A stretch of 64,000 nucleotides of DNA from a bacterium (GTDB taxonomy: Bacteria; Methylomirabilota; Methylomirabilia; Methylomirabilales; 2-02-FULL-66-22). The stretch spans positions 1 through 64,000 of the forward strand of contig JAKPQH010000174.1 in assembly GCA_029580855.1 (NCBI GenBank), in the 5' to 3' direction. The translations under genes and the position numbers were made by a program. This document shows, one piece after another, positions 8,321 to 18,216 of the stretch (positions within the stretch are counted from its first letter, which is position 1; every line of letters begins with the position of its first letter). The notes beneath the pieces were generated by a model that saw only the letters and a program-made list of their open reading frames with translations, was not told the DNA's origin and made no database searches.

Positions 8321-8722
8321 TCACCGCTCCGCGACCGGAACCTGCCGGACGATCCCCTTCCGGCCCACGGGAACCAGGCCTTCGCTGTTCTCCTGGGTCT
8401 GCGCGCGCTGTTTGAACTCGGCCTCCATTCGGCGGAGGACCTCCTGCAGCATCTCGTTCATCCGCCCCTGCATCTCGCCCATGCGCTCCCGCATGTTCAG
8501 GATGACCTCGACCCCGGCCAGGTTGACCCCGAGATCCTTCGTCAGCCGGAGGATCAGTTCGATCCGCTCCAGATCCTCCTCGGAGTAAAGCCGGGTGTTC
8601 CCGTCGGTGCGCGCCGGCCGGAGCAGCCCCTCGCGCTCGTAGGCGCGAAGCGTCTGCGGGTGCACGCTGAACATCTCGGCCACCACGCTGATCATGTAAA
8701 GCGGACGTTTGGTCTTTGCCAT
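8321..8722 (-). CDS. hspR: HspR-type MerR-family heat-shock repressor
   Basis: 133 aa. The N-terminal winged helix of MerR type is clear ([26 protein letters not shown], then [14 protein letters not shown]). A helical effector/dimerisation segment and a short basic C-terminal tail follow. HspR binds HAIR operators, with DnaK as co-repressor, to control dnaK operons in actinobacteria and others. Its position at the end of dnaK-hsp20-dnaJ matches that role, and a HAIR-like site is present upstream of dnaK. Confidence 0.9.
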   Translation of the reverse strand: MAKTKRPLYMISVVAEMFSVHPQTLRAYEREGLLRPARTDGNTRLYSEEDLERIELILRLTKDLGVNLAGVEVILNMRERMGEMQGRMNEMLQEVLRRMEAEFKQRAQTQENSEGLVPVGRKGIVRQVPVAER

Positions 8723-8763
8723 GGCTTCTCACCCGCCACCGGCGATACCCGGCGCCGGCGATC

Positions 8764-9876
<1,113 letters not shown>

Positions 9877-10029
9877 TCACTCTCGCCGGCACCGGGCCGG
9901 CCCGTCGATCACACTGCCTCCGCGCGGACGCGCCACGGCTCCGACTCGTTCGGGGCCGGACCGCCCAGCGGATCCCGCGTGGACCCCGGCCACGGATGCG
10001 CCGCCATGGCGCCCTTTTCTTCCGTCCGC

Positions 10030-10476
10030 CTAGCGGACGTCGACGGCGATCCGCCTCGGTTTCGAATCCTCCGCTTTCGGCAGCGCGAGCTCCAGGACAC
10101 CGTCCTTCAAGAGTGCCCGCACGTTCTCCGGCCGGACGGTAGCCGGTAAAGCAAAGGATCGGTGGAAACTGCCGTACGCTCGCTCGATCCTCAGGTAACT
10201 CTCCTCCTGGACGTCCTTGGCGAACCGCCGCTCCCCTTTGAGCGTGAGGGTGTTCCCGTCGATCTGGATGTGGATGTCCTCGCGCGCCACACCCGGGACC
10301 TCGGCTTTCATCACGATCGTCTCCGCCGTCTCGTAGATGTCGACCGGTGGCGTCCAAGTCGTCGCGGCCACCCCCTCTTCCCCGCGTGACCGGGAGAGCG
10401 TCTGCTCGAACAGCCTGTTCATCCGATCCTGGATGGAAACGAGGTCCCGAAACGGATCCCATTTCACCACAGCCAT
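10030..10476 (-). CDS. Small heat-shock protein, Hsp20/alpha-crystallin family
   Basis: 148 aa. An N-terminal arm typical of bacterial Hsp20 (VVKWDPFRDLVSIQDRMNRLF) precedes the alpha-crystallin domain (PPVDIYETAETIVMKAEVPGV) and the conserved YGSFHRSFALP, ALLKDGVLELALPK strands. ATP-independent holdase. It sits between dnaK and dnaJ, where many dnaK operons carry grpE; no grpE is visible anywhere in the window. Confidence 0.95.
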   Translation of the reverse strand: MAVVKWDPFRDLVSIQDRMNRLFEQTLSRSRGEEGVAATTWTPPVDIYETAETIVMKAEVPGVAREDIHIQIDGNTLTLKGERRFAKDVQEESYLRIERAYGSFHRSFALPATVRPENVRALLKDGVLELALPKAEDSKPRRIAVDVR

Positions 10477-10551
10477 GCCGCACTCCTTTGTCCGAAGCTC
10501 CGGTTCGACGAATCCCGGGCCGGCCGTGCACCGTGCGCACGGCGCGGGCCG

Positions 10552-12471
10552 TTATTTCTTGCCTTTGCCCAGATCCTCGAACTCCGCGTCCACCACCTCG
10601 CCCTCAGGCGCCGCACCGGACGCGGCTTGCGGCTCGCTGCCGTCGCCGGGTGCTCCCGGCGCCTGCTTCTCCTTGGCTTGCCGGTACATCACCTCGGCCA
10701 GGCGATGCGACGCCTTGGTGAGCGTCTCGACAGCCCGCCGGATCCTGTCCATGTCCTCGCTCTTCAGGGCCTCCTTGGCATCCGTCAGGGCGTCTTCGAT
10801 CGGCTTGATGTCGCCCACCGGGATCTTCTCCCGATTCTCGTTGAGCATCTTCTCCGTGTTGTAGACCAGGTTGTCGGCCTGGTTCCGGGCCTCGATGTCC
10901 GCCCGACGCTTCTTGTCCTCGTCGGCGTGGCGCTCCGCATCCTTCACCATCTTGTCGATGTCATCCTTGTTGAGCCCGGATGACGCGGTGATCGTGATCG
11001 CCTGCTCCTTCCCCGTGGCCATATCCTTGGCGGACACATTCACGATCCCGTTAGCGTCGATATCAAACGTCACTTCGATTTGGGGAACGCCCCGCGGCGC
11101 GGGCATGATCCCCACCAGGTGAAACTTGCCCAACGTCCGGTTGTCCCGGGACATCTCCCGCTCGCCCTGAAGGACATGGATCTCCACGCTGGTCTGGCTG
11201 TCCGCCGCCGTCGTGAAGATCTCGCTCTTCCGGGTCGGGATGGTGGTGTTCCGCTCGATCAGGCGCGTCATGACCCCACCCAGGGTTTCGATCCCGAGGC
11301 TGAGCGGCGTGACATCCAGCAGGACCACATCCTTGACATCACCGACCAGCACGCCGGCTTGAATGGCGGCGCCGATGGCCACCACCTCGTCCGGGTTGAC
11401 ACCCTTGTGCGGCTCTTTCCCGAAGAACTCTTTTACCACCTGCTGAACTCTCGGCATCCGGGTCTGGCCGCCCACCAGCACGACTTCGTCGATCTGACCG
11501 GCATCCAGCCCGGCGTCTTTCAGCGCCTGCCGGCAGGGACCGATCGACCGCTGGACCAGATCGTCCACAAGCTGCTCCAGCTTGGCCCGGGTCAGCTTGA
11601 GATTCAGGTGCTTGGGCCCCGAGGCGTCGGCCGTCACGAAGGGGAGGTTGATCTCCGTTTCGAGCGTCGTGCTCAGCTCGCACTTCGCTTTCTCCGCGGC
11701 TTCCTTCAGGCGCTGCAGGGCCATGCGGTCCTTGCTGAGGTCGATCCCCTGGTCCTTCTTGAACTCGTCCACCAGCCAGCGCATGACGCGCTCGTCGAAA
11801 TCGTCACCGCCAAGGTGGGTGTCCCCGTTGGTGGACTTCACCTCGAACACGCCTTCGCCCAGCTCCAGGATCGAGATGTCGAAGGTGCCGCCGCCCAGGT
11901 CGAAGACGGCGATCTTCTCGTCCTTTTTCTTTCCCAGACCGTAAGCCAGAGAAGCCGCCGTGGGCTCGTTGACGATGCGCAGGACCTCCAGTCCCGCGAT
12001 CTTGCCGGCGTCCTTCGTCGCCTGGCGCTGACTGTCGTTGAAGTACGCCGGGACGGTGATGACCGCCTGGGTGACCTTCTCGCCGAGATACGCCTCGGCC
12101 GACTCCTTGAGTTTCTGAAGGACCATGGCCGCGATCTCTGGCGGTGAGTACTGCTTGCCACGAACTTCCACCCGGGCGTCCCCGTTGCCGGCCCGCACGA
12201 CCTTGAACGGAACCAGCTTGATCTCGTGGCTCACCTCGTCGTACCGGCGACCCATGAACCGTTTGATGGAAAAAACGGTATTCTCCGGGTTGGTGATAGC
12301 CTGCCGCCGCGCGATTTGGCCGGTGAGTCGTTCCCCCTCCTTCGTGAACGCCACGACGGACGGGGTCAACCGTCCACCCTCGGTGTTTGTGATGACGACG
12401 GGGTCGCCGCCTTCCATCACGGCTACCACAGAGTTCGTTGTGCCCAGATCGATTCCGATGACTTTCCCCAC
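10552..12471 (-). CDS. dnaK: Molecular chaperone DnaK (Hsp70)
   Basis: 639 aa, full length. The ATPase domain opens with [11 protein letters not shown] and contains [12 protein letters not shown] and the VGGQTRMP motif. The substrate-binding domain contains [14 protein letters not shown], and a helical lid and acidic tail follow. The start is GTG 12471: conserved sequence begins there and GGAGG lies six bases upstream; an ATG 27 bases further up would add non-conserved residues. Expression is probably repressed by HspR at the HAIR-like operator overlapping its promoter. Confidence 0.97.
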   Translation of the reverse strand: MGKVIGIDLGTTNSVVAVMEGGDPVVITNTEGGRLTPSVVAFTKEGERLTGQIARRQAITNPENTVFSIKRFMGRRYDEVSHEIKLVPFKVVRAGNGDARVEVRGKQYSPPEIAAMVLQKLKESAEAYLGEKVTQAVITVPAYFNDSQRQATKDAGKIAGLEVLRIVNEPTAASLAYGLGKKKDEKIAVFDLGGGTFDISILELGEGVFEVKSTNGDTHLGGDDFDERVMRWLVDEFKKDQGIDLSKDRMALQRLKEAAEKAKCELSTTLETEINLPFVTADASGPKHLNLKLTRAKLEQLVDDLVQRSIGPCRQALKDAGLDAGQIDEVVLVGGQTRMPRVQQVVKEFFGKEPHKGVNPDEVVAIGAAIQAGVLVGDVKDVVLLDVTPLSLGIETLGGVMTRLIERNTTIPTRKSEIFTTAADSQTSVEIHVLQGEREMSRDNRTLGKFHLVGIMPAPRGVPQIEVTFDIDANGIVNVSAKDMATGKEQAITITASSGLNKDDIDKMVKDAERHADEDKKRRADIEARNQADNLVYNTEKMLNENREKIPVGDIKPIEDALTDAKEALKSEDMDRIRRAVETLTKASHRLAEVMYRQAKEKQAPGAPGDGSEPQAASGAAPEGEVVDAEFEDLGKGKK

Positions 12472-12549
12472 GGCCGTCCTCCTATCTACCCTTCCCACGG
12501 TTTTACGTTGAAACAGCTATTGTCACAGCCTCAGTTTCATGTCTCCCGC

Positions 12550-12578
12550 AATATATAACCTGAGCCGATTGCTGTCAA
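12550..12578 (-). promoter_or_regulatory. Sigma-70-type promoter for the dnaK operon
   Basis: Minus strand: consensus TTGACA (12578-12573), 17-base spacer, TATATT (12555-12550). The expected transcription start near 12543 leaves a leader of about 70 bases. The region is markedly AT-rich compared with its surroundings. Confidence 0.8.
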
Positions 12579-12579
12579 G
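12559..12579 (-). promoter_or_regulatory. HAIR-like HspR operator overlapping the dnaK promoter
   Basis: The published HAIR consensus is CTTGAGT-N7-ACTCAAG. Here the minus strand reads CTTGACA, seven bases, GCTCAGG: 10 of 14 consensus positions with exactly the right spacing. It covers the -35 box and most of the spacer, so a bound repressor would exclude RNA polymerase. With hspR in the same operon, this is the expected autoregulatory site (inference). Confidence 0.65.
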
Positions 12580-12717
12580 TATACTTTCAAAAAAATACCA
12601 TAGAGAAACCTACACCAGGGAATCATGTCGTCCAATAATAAATACATGCCCCCGGCCTCCCCCAACCGATCGACATACGTCGGATAGTGCAAGGCAATCG
12701 TTATTTGTCGATATTTG

Positions 12718-12746
12718 TTGACACCTTCGCGTAGCTACATTTTAAT
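12718..12746 (+). promoter_or_regulatory. Sigma-70-type promoter for the HtrA-type protease
   Basis: TTGACA (12718-12723), 17-base spacer, TTTAAT (12741-12746). The predicted start near 12753 leaves a short leader of about 30 bases. Just upstream, and partly over the -35, are two copies of ATTTGT spaced ten bases apart (starting about 12704 and 12714), i.e. on one helix face, which might bind an activator. Confidence 0.75.
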
Positions 12747-12784
12747 GAGTCACCGAGCCCGATCAACTGAAGGGATGTCTGCAG

Positions 12785-13957
12785 ATGAGCAATTCCCGCT
12801 GGCTGAAAGTGCTCGCTTTCGCCGTGTACGCCCTTGCGTTTTTTAGCTTGGGTATCTACGTGCATACCGCGCTCACACGGCCCGGCCCACCGGTTGTTTG
12901 GCAGGCTCCCGCCCCAACGGACGCCCCGGTCTCGACGGTGGCGGCCAAGGGAAACCCGGGACCGGATAATCCATTCATCCAGGTCGCGGAACACGTTACA
13001 CCGTCGGTCGTCAACATCAGCACGGTCACCTCGGGCAAGACGGGGAAACCGAGCGAACTCTTCCGGCCGTTTGGCAATGAACCATTCTTTCGGGATTTCT
13101 TCGACCGATTCTTTGAGGGGATGCCGCGCCGGCGCCACCAGACCAGCCTGGGGTCTGGCGTGATCATCGACAAAAGCGGCCTGATTCTCACGAACAACCA
13201 TGTCATCAAGGACGCGGACGAGATCAGTGTCCGGTTTTCCAACAAACAAGAGGTTAAGGGGAAGGTCGTCGGCACCGACGGCAAGACCGATCTGGCCGTG
13301 ATCCGTGTGAGCGCCAAAGAGGATCTCCCCGTTGCGCGGTTGGGAAACTCCGATTCTCTTCGCGTCGGCGAGTGGGCCATCGCCATTGGCAATCCGTTCG
13401 GTCTGGACCACACGCTGACCGTCGGGGTCGTCAGCGCCACGGGTCGCTCCGAAGTCGGGATCGCGGCGTATGAGAATTTTATCCAGACGGACGCGTCCAT
13501 CAATCCCGGCAACAGCGGCGGACCTCTCCTGAACGTGCGCGGCGAGGTCATCGGGATCAACACGGCCATCGTGGCTTCCGGCCAAGGCATCGGATTCGCC
13601 ATACCCATCAATATGGCCCGCAAGGTCATGGATGACCTCGTCAAGAAGGGCAAGGTCACCCGAGGTTGGTTGGGCGTCGGGGTCCAGCCGCTCACCCCCG
13701 AGCTGGCCAAGAGCTTCGGGGTCTCCGGTGAAGGCGTTCTGATCAATCAGGTCATGCCGAAGAGTCCCGCCGAGACCGCCGGCCTCAAGGTCGGAGACCT
13801 CATCCTCAGCGTGGACGGAAAGGCCGTCAAGGATCCGCGGGAACTTCAACGGATCATCGCCGAGGTTGATATCGGCAAATCCGTAGAAATGAACGTGCTG
13901 CGGCAAAAAGAGAAGCACGTGCTCAAGGCGCAGATCGGCGAGATGCCGGCGTCGTAG
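12785..13957 (+). CDS. DegP/HtrA-family serine protease, membrane-anchored, one PDZ domain
   Basis: 390 aa. N-terminal hydrophobic anchor (around VLAFAVYALAFFSLGIYV), then an S1C trypsin-like domain with an intact triad: His about 139 (NNHVIKD), Asp about 169 (KTDLAVI) and Ser about 244 (NPGNSGGPL). A single C-terminal PDZ domain starts around GWLGVGVQPL. Periplasmic quality-control protease. It is divergent from dnaK and has its own strong promoter, so two stress systems face away from a shared AT-rich regulatory region. Confidence 0.93.
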   Translation: MSNSRWLKVLAFAVYALAFFSLGIYVHTALTRPGPPVVWQAPAPTDAPVSTVAAKGNPGPDNPFIQVAEHVTPSVVNISTVTSGKTGKPSELFRPFGNEPFFRDFFDRFFEGMPRRRHQTSLGSGVIIDKSGLILTNNHVIKDADEISVRFSNKQEVKGKVVGTDGKTDLAVIRVSAKEDLPVARLGNSDSLRVGEWAIAIGNPFGLDHTLTVGVVSATGRSEVGIAAYENFIQTDASINPGNSGGPLLNVRGEVIGINTAIVASGQGIGFAIPINMARKVMDDLVKKGKVTRGWLGVGVQPLTPELAKSFGVSGEGVLINQVMPKSPAETAGLKVGDLILSVDGKAVKDPRELQRIIAEVDIGKSVEMNVLRQKEKHVLKAQIGEMPAS

Positions 13958-13982
13958 GGGTGTCCCGCGAGCGAGGTGCCGA

Positions 13983-14318
13983 GTGGCTGCCCGATCAGGC
14001 GCGTCGCGTGTTGTGGTTGTCTTGGTGACCTCTCCCGATCACCGTACGGCGGAGAGGATCTGCCGGACCCTCGTCGAAGAACGTCTGGCGGCTTGCGCCA
14101 ACATCGTTCCGGGCGTGACCTCCGTTTATCGCTGGGAAGGAAAGGTCTGCCGGGACCCGGAGGTGCTTGTCCTGCTGAAAACCCGTCGATCCCGTTTTCC
14201 GGCGCTCGCCCGTCGGGTACGGGAACTCCATCCGTATTCCGTCCCCGAGATTCTCGCGCTCCCGGTTGCTCTGAGCTCATCCGCCTACCTCGCCTGGGTC
14301 ACGACGTCCACCGGATGA
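13983..14318 (+). CDS. cutA: CutA1-family divalent-cation tolerance protein
   Basis: 111 aa. Signature segments of the trimeric ferredoxin-like CutA fold: VVLVTSPDHRTAERICRTLV, the CANIVPGVTSVYRWEGK core and LHPYSVPEILALPV. GTG start 25 bases after the protease stop, with a GAGG site. The role is assigned by family; the link to metal tolerance is historical and the real function is uncertain. Confidence 0.92.
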   Translation: MAARSGASRVVVVLVTSPDHRTAERICRTLVEERLAACANIVPGVTSVYRWEGKVCRDPEVLVLLKTRRSRFPALARRVRELHPYSVPEILALPVALSSSAYLAWVTTSTG

Positions 14319-14641
14319 CGGACCGTCAAAAACGTCTCCGTTTGCGCCGCCCGATCGAAGAGGCGTTCCGCGGCGACCGGATCTCCGTCGGAGCACCGCC
14401 CCCGTCCGGCCCACAAAAGGCGTGTCGCTTGGGTTCTCCCCGAACCCGCGGCGTGCGCGGAAGTGCTTATAATGCCTGCACCTTCAGCCGAAAACGAGAG
14501 GAACCTTGACAAATACGGAAGTGGAAGGTAAGAAAATAAACCAATGTCAGCCCGCTGGTTCAGGGGCTGTCGCGGACGACCGAAAAGGATCACCTCCCCC
14601 GCTTCCCTGTCCTGTGTAACAGGTCAAAGCTGAGGTGCCTG
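14319..14641 (+). other. Intergenic region with two inverted repeats
   Basis: 323 bases with no convincing gene. It holds a perfect -10-like TATAAT at 14468-14473 without a matching -35. A hairpin with arms CAGCCC and GGGCTG spans 14548-14569, and a small hairpin CCTGT-gta-ACAGG (14611-14623) lies just before the ribosome-binding site of the next gene. No known riboswitch architecture was recognised. Confidence 0.5.
14506..14534 (+). promoter_or_regulatory. Candidate promoter for the LysM transglycosylase
   Basis: TTGACA (14506-14511), 17 bases, TAAGAA (14529-14534). The -35 is perfect and the -10 is weak. The two hairpins downstream would lie in the leader. Confidence 0.45.
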
Positions 14642-16624
14642 ATGGCCTTCCGGCGGTTCCCTGGACGGTGTGGGCTGGCCGTTGTTTCGGTCACCGCCGC
14701 CTTCCTCGCGGCGTGCGGCCTCGGACCCTCCCCGGCCCCTACCTCCGGCTTGCAGCCGGCCGAGCCGCCGAAAAACCTCGCCCTTCCGGACGAACCGCAC
14801 GCCGTCGCCGACGCTGATCAATCCGCCCCTCATGAGTCGCCGGACGCGTTTCCGCCGGTGGCGGACCCTCCGGCACAATCGCCTCTGTCGTTGGCCATGG
14901 CTCAAGCCGACTCGCACTACGAACAAGGGATCCTGGCACTGCGGAGCGGGAACACCGACCAGGCTCAGTGGGAGTTTGACGCCGCCCTCGAGACCCTCAT
15001 GGATAGCGGCCCAACCTCTCCTGTCTCGCCACCCTTGGCCGGGGTGGATCGATCCCCGCCGATTTCGCTGAACGGCTGGCTTTGGCCGCCGGTCCGTCCC
15101 CCGACGGCGCCGACTCCGGAGAGCGTGCCGGACGACCCTGACGAGCCAACCCAAGAGGCGACCGCGCTCGTGGGTCCCGAGGATGTGCAAGAGATCGAGA
15201 AGGAAGAGTCTGCCGAGCCGGCACCCCTGCCGGAACCGGATGTCCAGAGATACGAGTTCCCCATCATCTTCAACGACCGGGTCAAGACCGTCCTCCAGCA
15301 TTTCCAGACCAAGCGATGGGGCGTGATCACGCGGAGCTTCGAGCGCGCGAGCCGCTACCTTCCCATGATGCGGAAAGTCTTCCGCGAGGAGGGGTTGCCC
15401 GAGGAGCTCCTGAATCTGGCGTTCATCGAAAGTGCCGTCAATCCGTGGGCGACGTCCAGGGTCAAAGCGGCCGGCATCTGGCAATTCATGGCTTCAACGG
15501 GACGCCGGTACGGAATGCAGGTGTCGTGGTGGGTCGACGAGCGCCGGGACCCGGAAAAAGCAACCCGAGGTGCGGCCGCCTACCTCAAGAAGCTATACGG
15601 GATGTTCGAGTCTTGGGAACTGGCCCTGGCGGCCTACAACGCGGGCGAAGGGACAGTCCAGCGGGCCATCACCCGGCAACGGACACGCGACTTTTGGAAA
15701 CTCCGTCTCCCCAGGGAGACCCGATACTTCGTCCCGGCGTTTATGGCGATGACCATCATCTCCAAAGAGCCGGAACGATACGGCTTCTCGCCGCCCCCCG
15801 ACGATCCGTTCGACACGATGATTGTCACGCTCGATCACCCGACGGACTTCCGCACGCTGGCCCGCGTCGCCGAGATCCCGGTGGAACAGCTGCGTGAGCT
15901 GAACCCGGCGCTGATCCGGTGGTCGACCCCCCCGGGGACGTCGGGCTTCCGTGTTCGGGTCCCCACCAGGGTCAAATCCGATTTTCTCGACGAACTGGCC
16001 CAGATCCCGCCCCACGAGCGCGTGGCGTGGATCGCCCACCGCGTCCGCAAAGGTGAGACCGCCCCTACCATCGCCAAGCGGTACGGGGCGAACCTTCAGG
16101 CGCTCTTGGAGATGAACGGGCTCAAAAAACGACAACCGTTGAAGCCCGGCGGGTCCGTGCTGGTTCCGGCCTCTGCCGCTTTTCTCCCCAATGCAACGGC
16201 CGACGCGGCCGTGGACCGCCCCAAGGCGAAGACGGTGCGCGCCAGGCCCTTACGGCATACCGTGAGGCGGGGCGAGACCGTCACCCGGATCGCGCGCGTC
16301 TATGGACTGTCGCCGGCCGAGCTTCAGCGCGCGAACGGTTTGTCGCAGGATGCGTCCCTGCGCCCCGGCCAGCACCTCAAGCTGCCCGCCGCCGCGGCGC
16401 AGGAGCGGTCTCGCGCGGCGCGGAAAAACCTGGCCGGCGCGCTGGCGGGCCCCCTTTCCGCCCCGGCCGAGCGACGGTATGTCGTGAAGCGGGGGGACAC
16501 GCTGACCGAGATCGCGCGCACCCACGGGGTCTCGCAGGAGGATCTGCGGCGCTGGAACGCCCTCGAGCGCGACGCCGTGCTGCAGCCCGGGCAGACCCTC
16601 CGTATCCTGCCCCCTCCATCGTAG
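14642..16624 (+). CDS. MltD-like lytic murein transglycosylase lipoprotein with three LysM domains
   Basis: 660 aa. A lipoprotein signal (AVVSVTAAFLAAC) is followed by a Pro-rich linker with one TPR-like stretch. The SLT goose-type domain lies around 200-370, with the catalytic Glu in LAFIESAVNPWA and the motifs AAGIWQFMASTGRRYGM and AYNAGEG. Three LysM peptidoglycan-binding repeats follow (starting at about HRVRKGETAPTIAK, HTVRRGETVTRIAR and YVVKRGDTLTEIAR). It cleaves the glycan strand with 1,6-anhydro formation. ATG 14642 has GAGGTG upstream. The long disordered N-terminal linker is unusual. Confidence 0.93.
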   Translation: MAFRRFPGRCGLAVVSVTAAFLAACGLGPSPAPTSGLQPAEPPKNLALPDEPHAVADADQSAPHESPDAFPPVADPPAQSPLSLAMAQADSHYEQGILALRSGNTDQAQWEFDAALETLMDSGPTSPVSPPLAGVDRSPPISLNGWLWPPVRPPTAPTPESVPDDPDEPTQEATALVGPEDVQEIEKEESAEPAPLPEPDVQRYEFPIIFNDRVKTVLQHFQTKRWGVITRSFERASRYLPMMRKVFREEGLPEELLNLAFIESAVNPWATSRVKAAGIWQFMASTGRRYGMQVSWWVDERRDPEKATRGAAAYLKKLYGMFESWELALAAYNAGEGTVQRAITRQRTRDFWKLRLPRETRYFVPAFMAMTIISKEPERYGFSPPPDDPFDTMIVTLDHPTDFRTLARVAEIPVEQLRELNPALIRWSTPPGTSGFRVRVPTRVKSDFLDELAQIPPHERVAWIAHRVRKGETAPTIAKRYGANLQALLEMNGLKKRQPLKPGGSVLVPASAAFLPNATADAAVDRPKAKTVRARPLRHTVRRGETVTRIARVYGLSPAELQRANGLSQDASLRPGQHLKLPAAAAQERSRAARKNLAGALAGPLSAPAERRYVVKRGDTLTEIARTHGVSQEDLRRWNALERDAVLQPGQTLRILPPPS

Positions 16625-16812
16625 CCACGCTCCGGATTCACGGCTCGACCTCCGACCTTCGATACGATCCGCACATCGCCGTTCCCGAGCCGCCGGCCGC
16701 GCCCCCGCGCCCGGATGCGGCCCCGGCGGTCCACGCGGTTGGAGCCGGGGGCGGACTTCTGATATAGTGGGTCCGTTCTTTGAAGGCTTTGGGAGCCGAG
16801 GAGGACAACCCC

Positions 16813-17280
16813 GTGCGAGTGGTCGCGCAGCGCGTGAAGCGCGCGGCGGTATGGGTCGGCGGCGAATCGGTGGCGGCCGTGGGACCTGGCCTCTTGCTGT
16901 ATGCCGCGTTTCGGTCGGACGATGATGCGGCCGCCCTTGCCTGGATGGCTGACAAGGTGGTCTCCCTGCGCATATTCCCGGACGACGCTGGGAAGCTGAA
17001 CCGCTCGGCACTGGACGGGGACGGGGAGATCCTCGTCGTGTCCCAGTTCACCCTGTACGGCGATGCCCGCAAGGGGCGGCGGCCCAGCTTCGACGGCGCC
17101 GCCCCCGCGGAAACGGCGCGGCGTCTCTTCGAGGAATTCGTTGACCGGCTTCGGGCGTCGGGTCTCACGATCCGCGTGGGCCGGTTCCAGGAGCATATGG
17201 AGGTGGAGTCGGTGAACGACGGCCCGGTCACGATCCTGCTCGATTCGCCGACGGCCCGAAGCCCGCTGACATCGCCGTAG
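16813..17280 (+). CDS. dtd: D-aminoacyl-tRNA deacylase
   Basis: 155 aa. Removes D-amino acids and glycine mischarged on tRNA. Diagnostic motifs are present: VVAQRVKRAAVWV at the N-terminus, SQFTLYGDARKGRRPSF carrying the catalytic SQFT segment, and the Gly-cisPro loop region ESVNDGPVTILLD. GTG 16813 is chosen because homology begins at VRVVAQRV and AGGAGG lies eight bases upstream; a TTG 33 bases earlier would add non-conserved residues. Confidence 0.94.
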   Translation: MRVVAQRVKRAAVWVGGESVAAVGPGLLLYAAFRSDDDAAALAWMADKVVSLRIFPDDAGKLNRSALDGDGEILVVSQFTLYGDARKGRRPSFDGAAPAETARRLFEEFVDRLRASGLTIRVGRFQEHMEVESVNDGPVTILLDSPTARSPLTSP

Positions 17281-17312
17281 CACGGCCCGCGGAGCGAATC
17301 CCCCGGTGGCGT

Positions 17313-18200
17313 ATGACTCACCCCGACCTCGACCGATTTCTGGAGTCTCTGGTGGTGGAGCGCGGGCTCCGACAGAACAGCCTGGAAGCCTACGAGCGCG
17401 ATCTGACCCGCTACCTGACGTTCCTCGCGGACCGAGGACGACAGGCTACGACGCTGGATCGCACGGACGTGCCCAGGTATCTGTTGGCGCTGCGCGACGC
17501 GGGGCTCAGTCCTCGCTCCGTCGCCCGCCACCTCTCGGCCATCCGGCAGTTTCACCGCTTCCTGGTCCGGCAGGGTCAGTCCGCCGAGGATCCCACCGCC
17601 CATCTGGAGGCGCCGCGGCCATGGCGGCGACTCCCCGGCGTCTTGAGCAGCGAAGAGGTGGACCGGCTTCTCGCGCCGCGCGCGGATGCCACCCCGCGGG
17701 AACTCCGCAACCGAGCCATGTTGGAGCTGATGTACGCCTCGGGCTTGCGCGTGTCCGAACTCGTCGGGCTGCGCCTCGGGGATCTCGATCTCGCCGTAGG
17801 GATCGTGCGGATCATCGGCAAGGGGGACAAGGAGCGGTTGGTGCCCGTCGGCGATGCGGCGGCGGCCGGCCTGCGGGCCTATCTCCGCGACGGCCGCCCC
17901 CGCCTGACGGCGGGCCCTCCCTCCGATGTGTTGTTCTTGGGCCGGCACGGCCGCGGGCTCACCCGCCAGATGTTCTGGAACGTGATCAAAAAAGCCGCCC
18001 TGAACGCCGGGATAACCAAACCGGTGACACCCCACACGTTACGCCACTCGTTCGCGACGCACCTCCTGGAGCACGGAGCGGACCTCCGCTCGGTCCAGCT
18101 CATGCTGGGGCATGCCGACATCGGCACGACCCAGATCTACACCCACCTGAGCCGCGCCCATCTGAAGGCCATCTACGAGAAGTTTCACCCGCGGGCATAG
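17313..18200 (+). CDS. xerD: Site-specific tyrosine recombinase XerD-like
   Basis: 295 aa. An N-terminal SAM-like core-binding domain is followed by the catalytic domain with all active residues: Arg in ASGLRVSELV, Lys in IGKGDKERLVP, the HxxR box in TPHTLRHSFATHLLEHGAD, His in MLGHADIGTT and Tyr in QIYTHL. Chromosomal XerC/D resolves dimers at dif. No phage or integron genes are nearby, so a housekeeping role is more likely than a mobile integrase. XerC versus XerD cannot be settled by eye. Confidence 0.92.
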   Translation: MTHPDLDRFLESLVVERGLRQNSLEAYERDLTRYLTFLADRGRQATTLDRTDVPRYLLALRDAGLSPRSVARHLSAIRQFHRFLVRQGQSAEDPTAHLEAPRPWRRLPGVLSSEEVDRLLAPRADATPRELRNRAMLELMYASGLRVSELVGLRLGDLDLAVGIVRIIGKGDKERLVPVGDAAAAGLRAYLRDGRPRLTAGPPSDVLFLGRHGRGLTRQMFWNVIKKAALNAGITKPVTPHTLRHSFATHLLEHGADLRSVQLMLGHADIGTTQIYTHLSRAHLKAIYEKFHPRA

Positions 18201-18216
18201 CAGGCCGACGACGCCC

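Noticed and set aside
10055-10075. tRNA-like T-loop sequence (TTTCGAATCC)
   Set aside because: It lies inside the hsp20 coding region and no acceptor or anticodon stems could be formed.
14468-14473. Perfect TATAAT as a promoter -10
   Set aside because: No acceptable -35 at 16-18 bases and no extended TGn motif.
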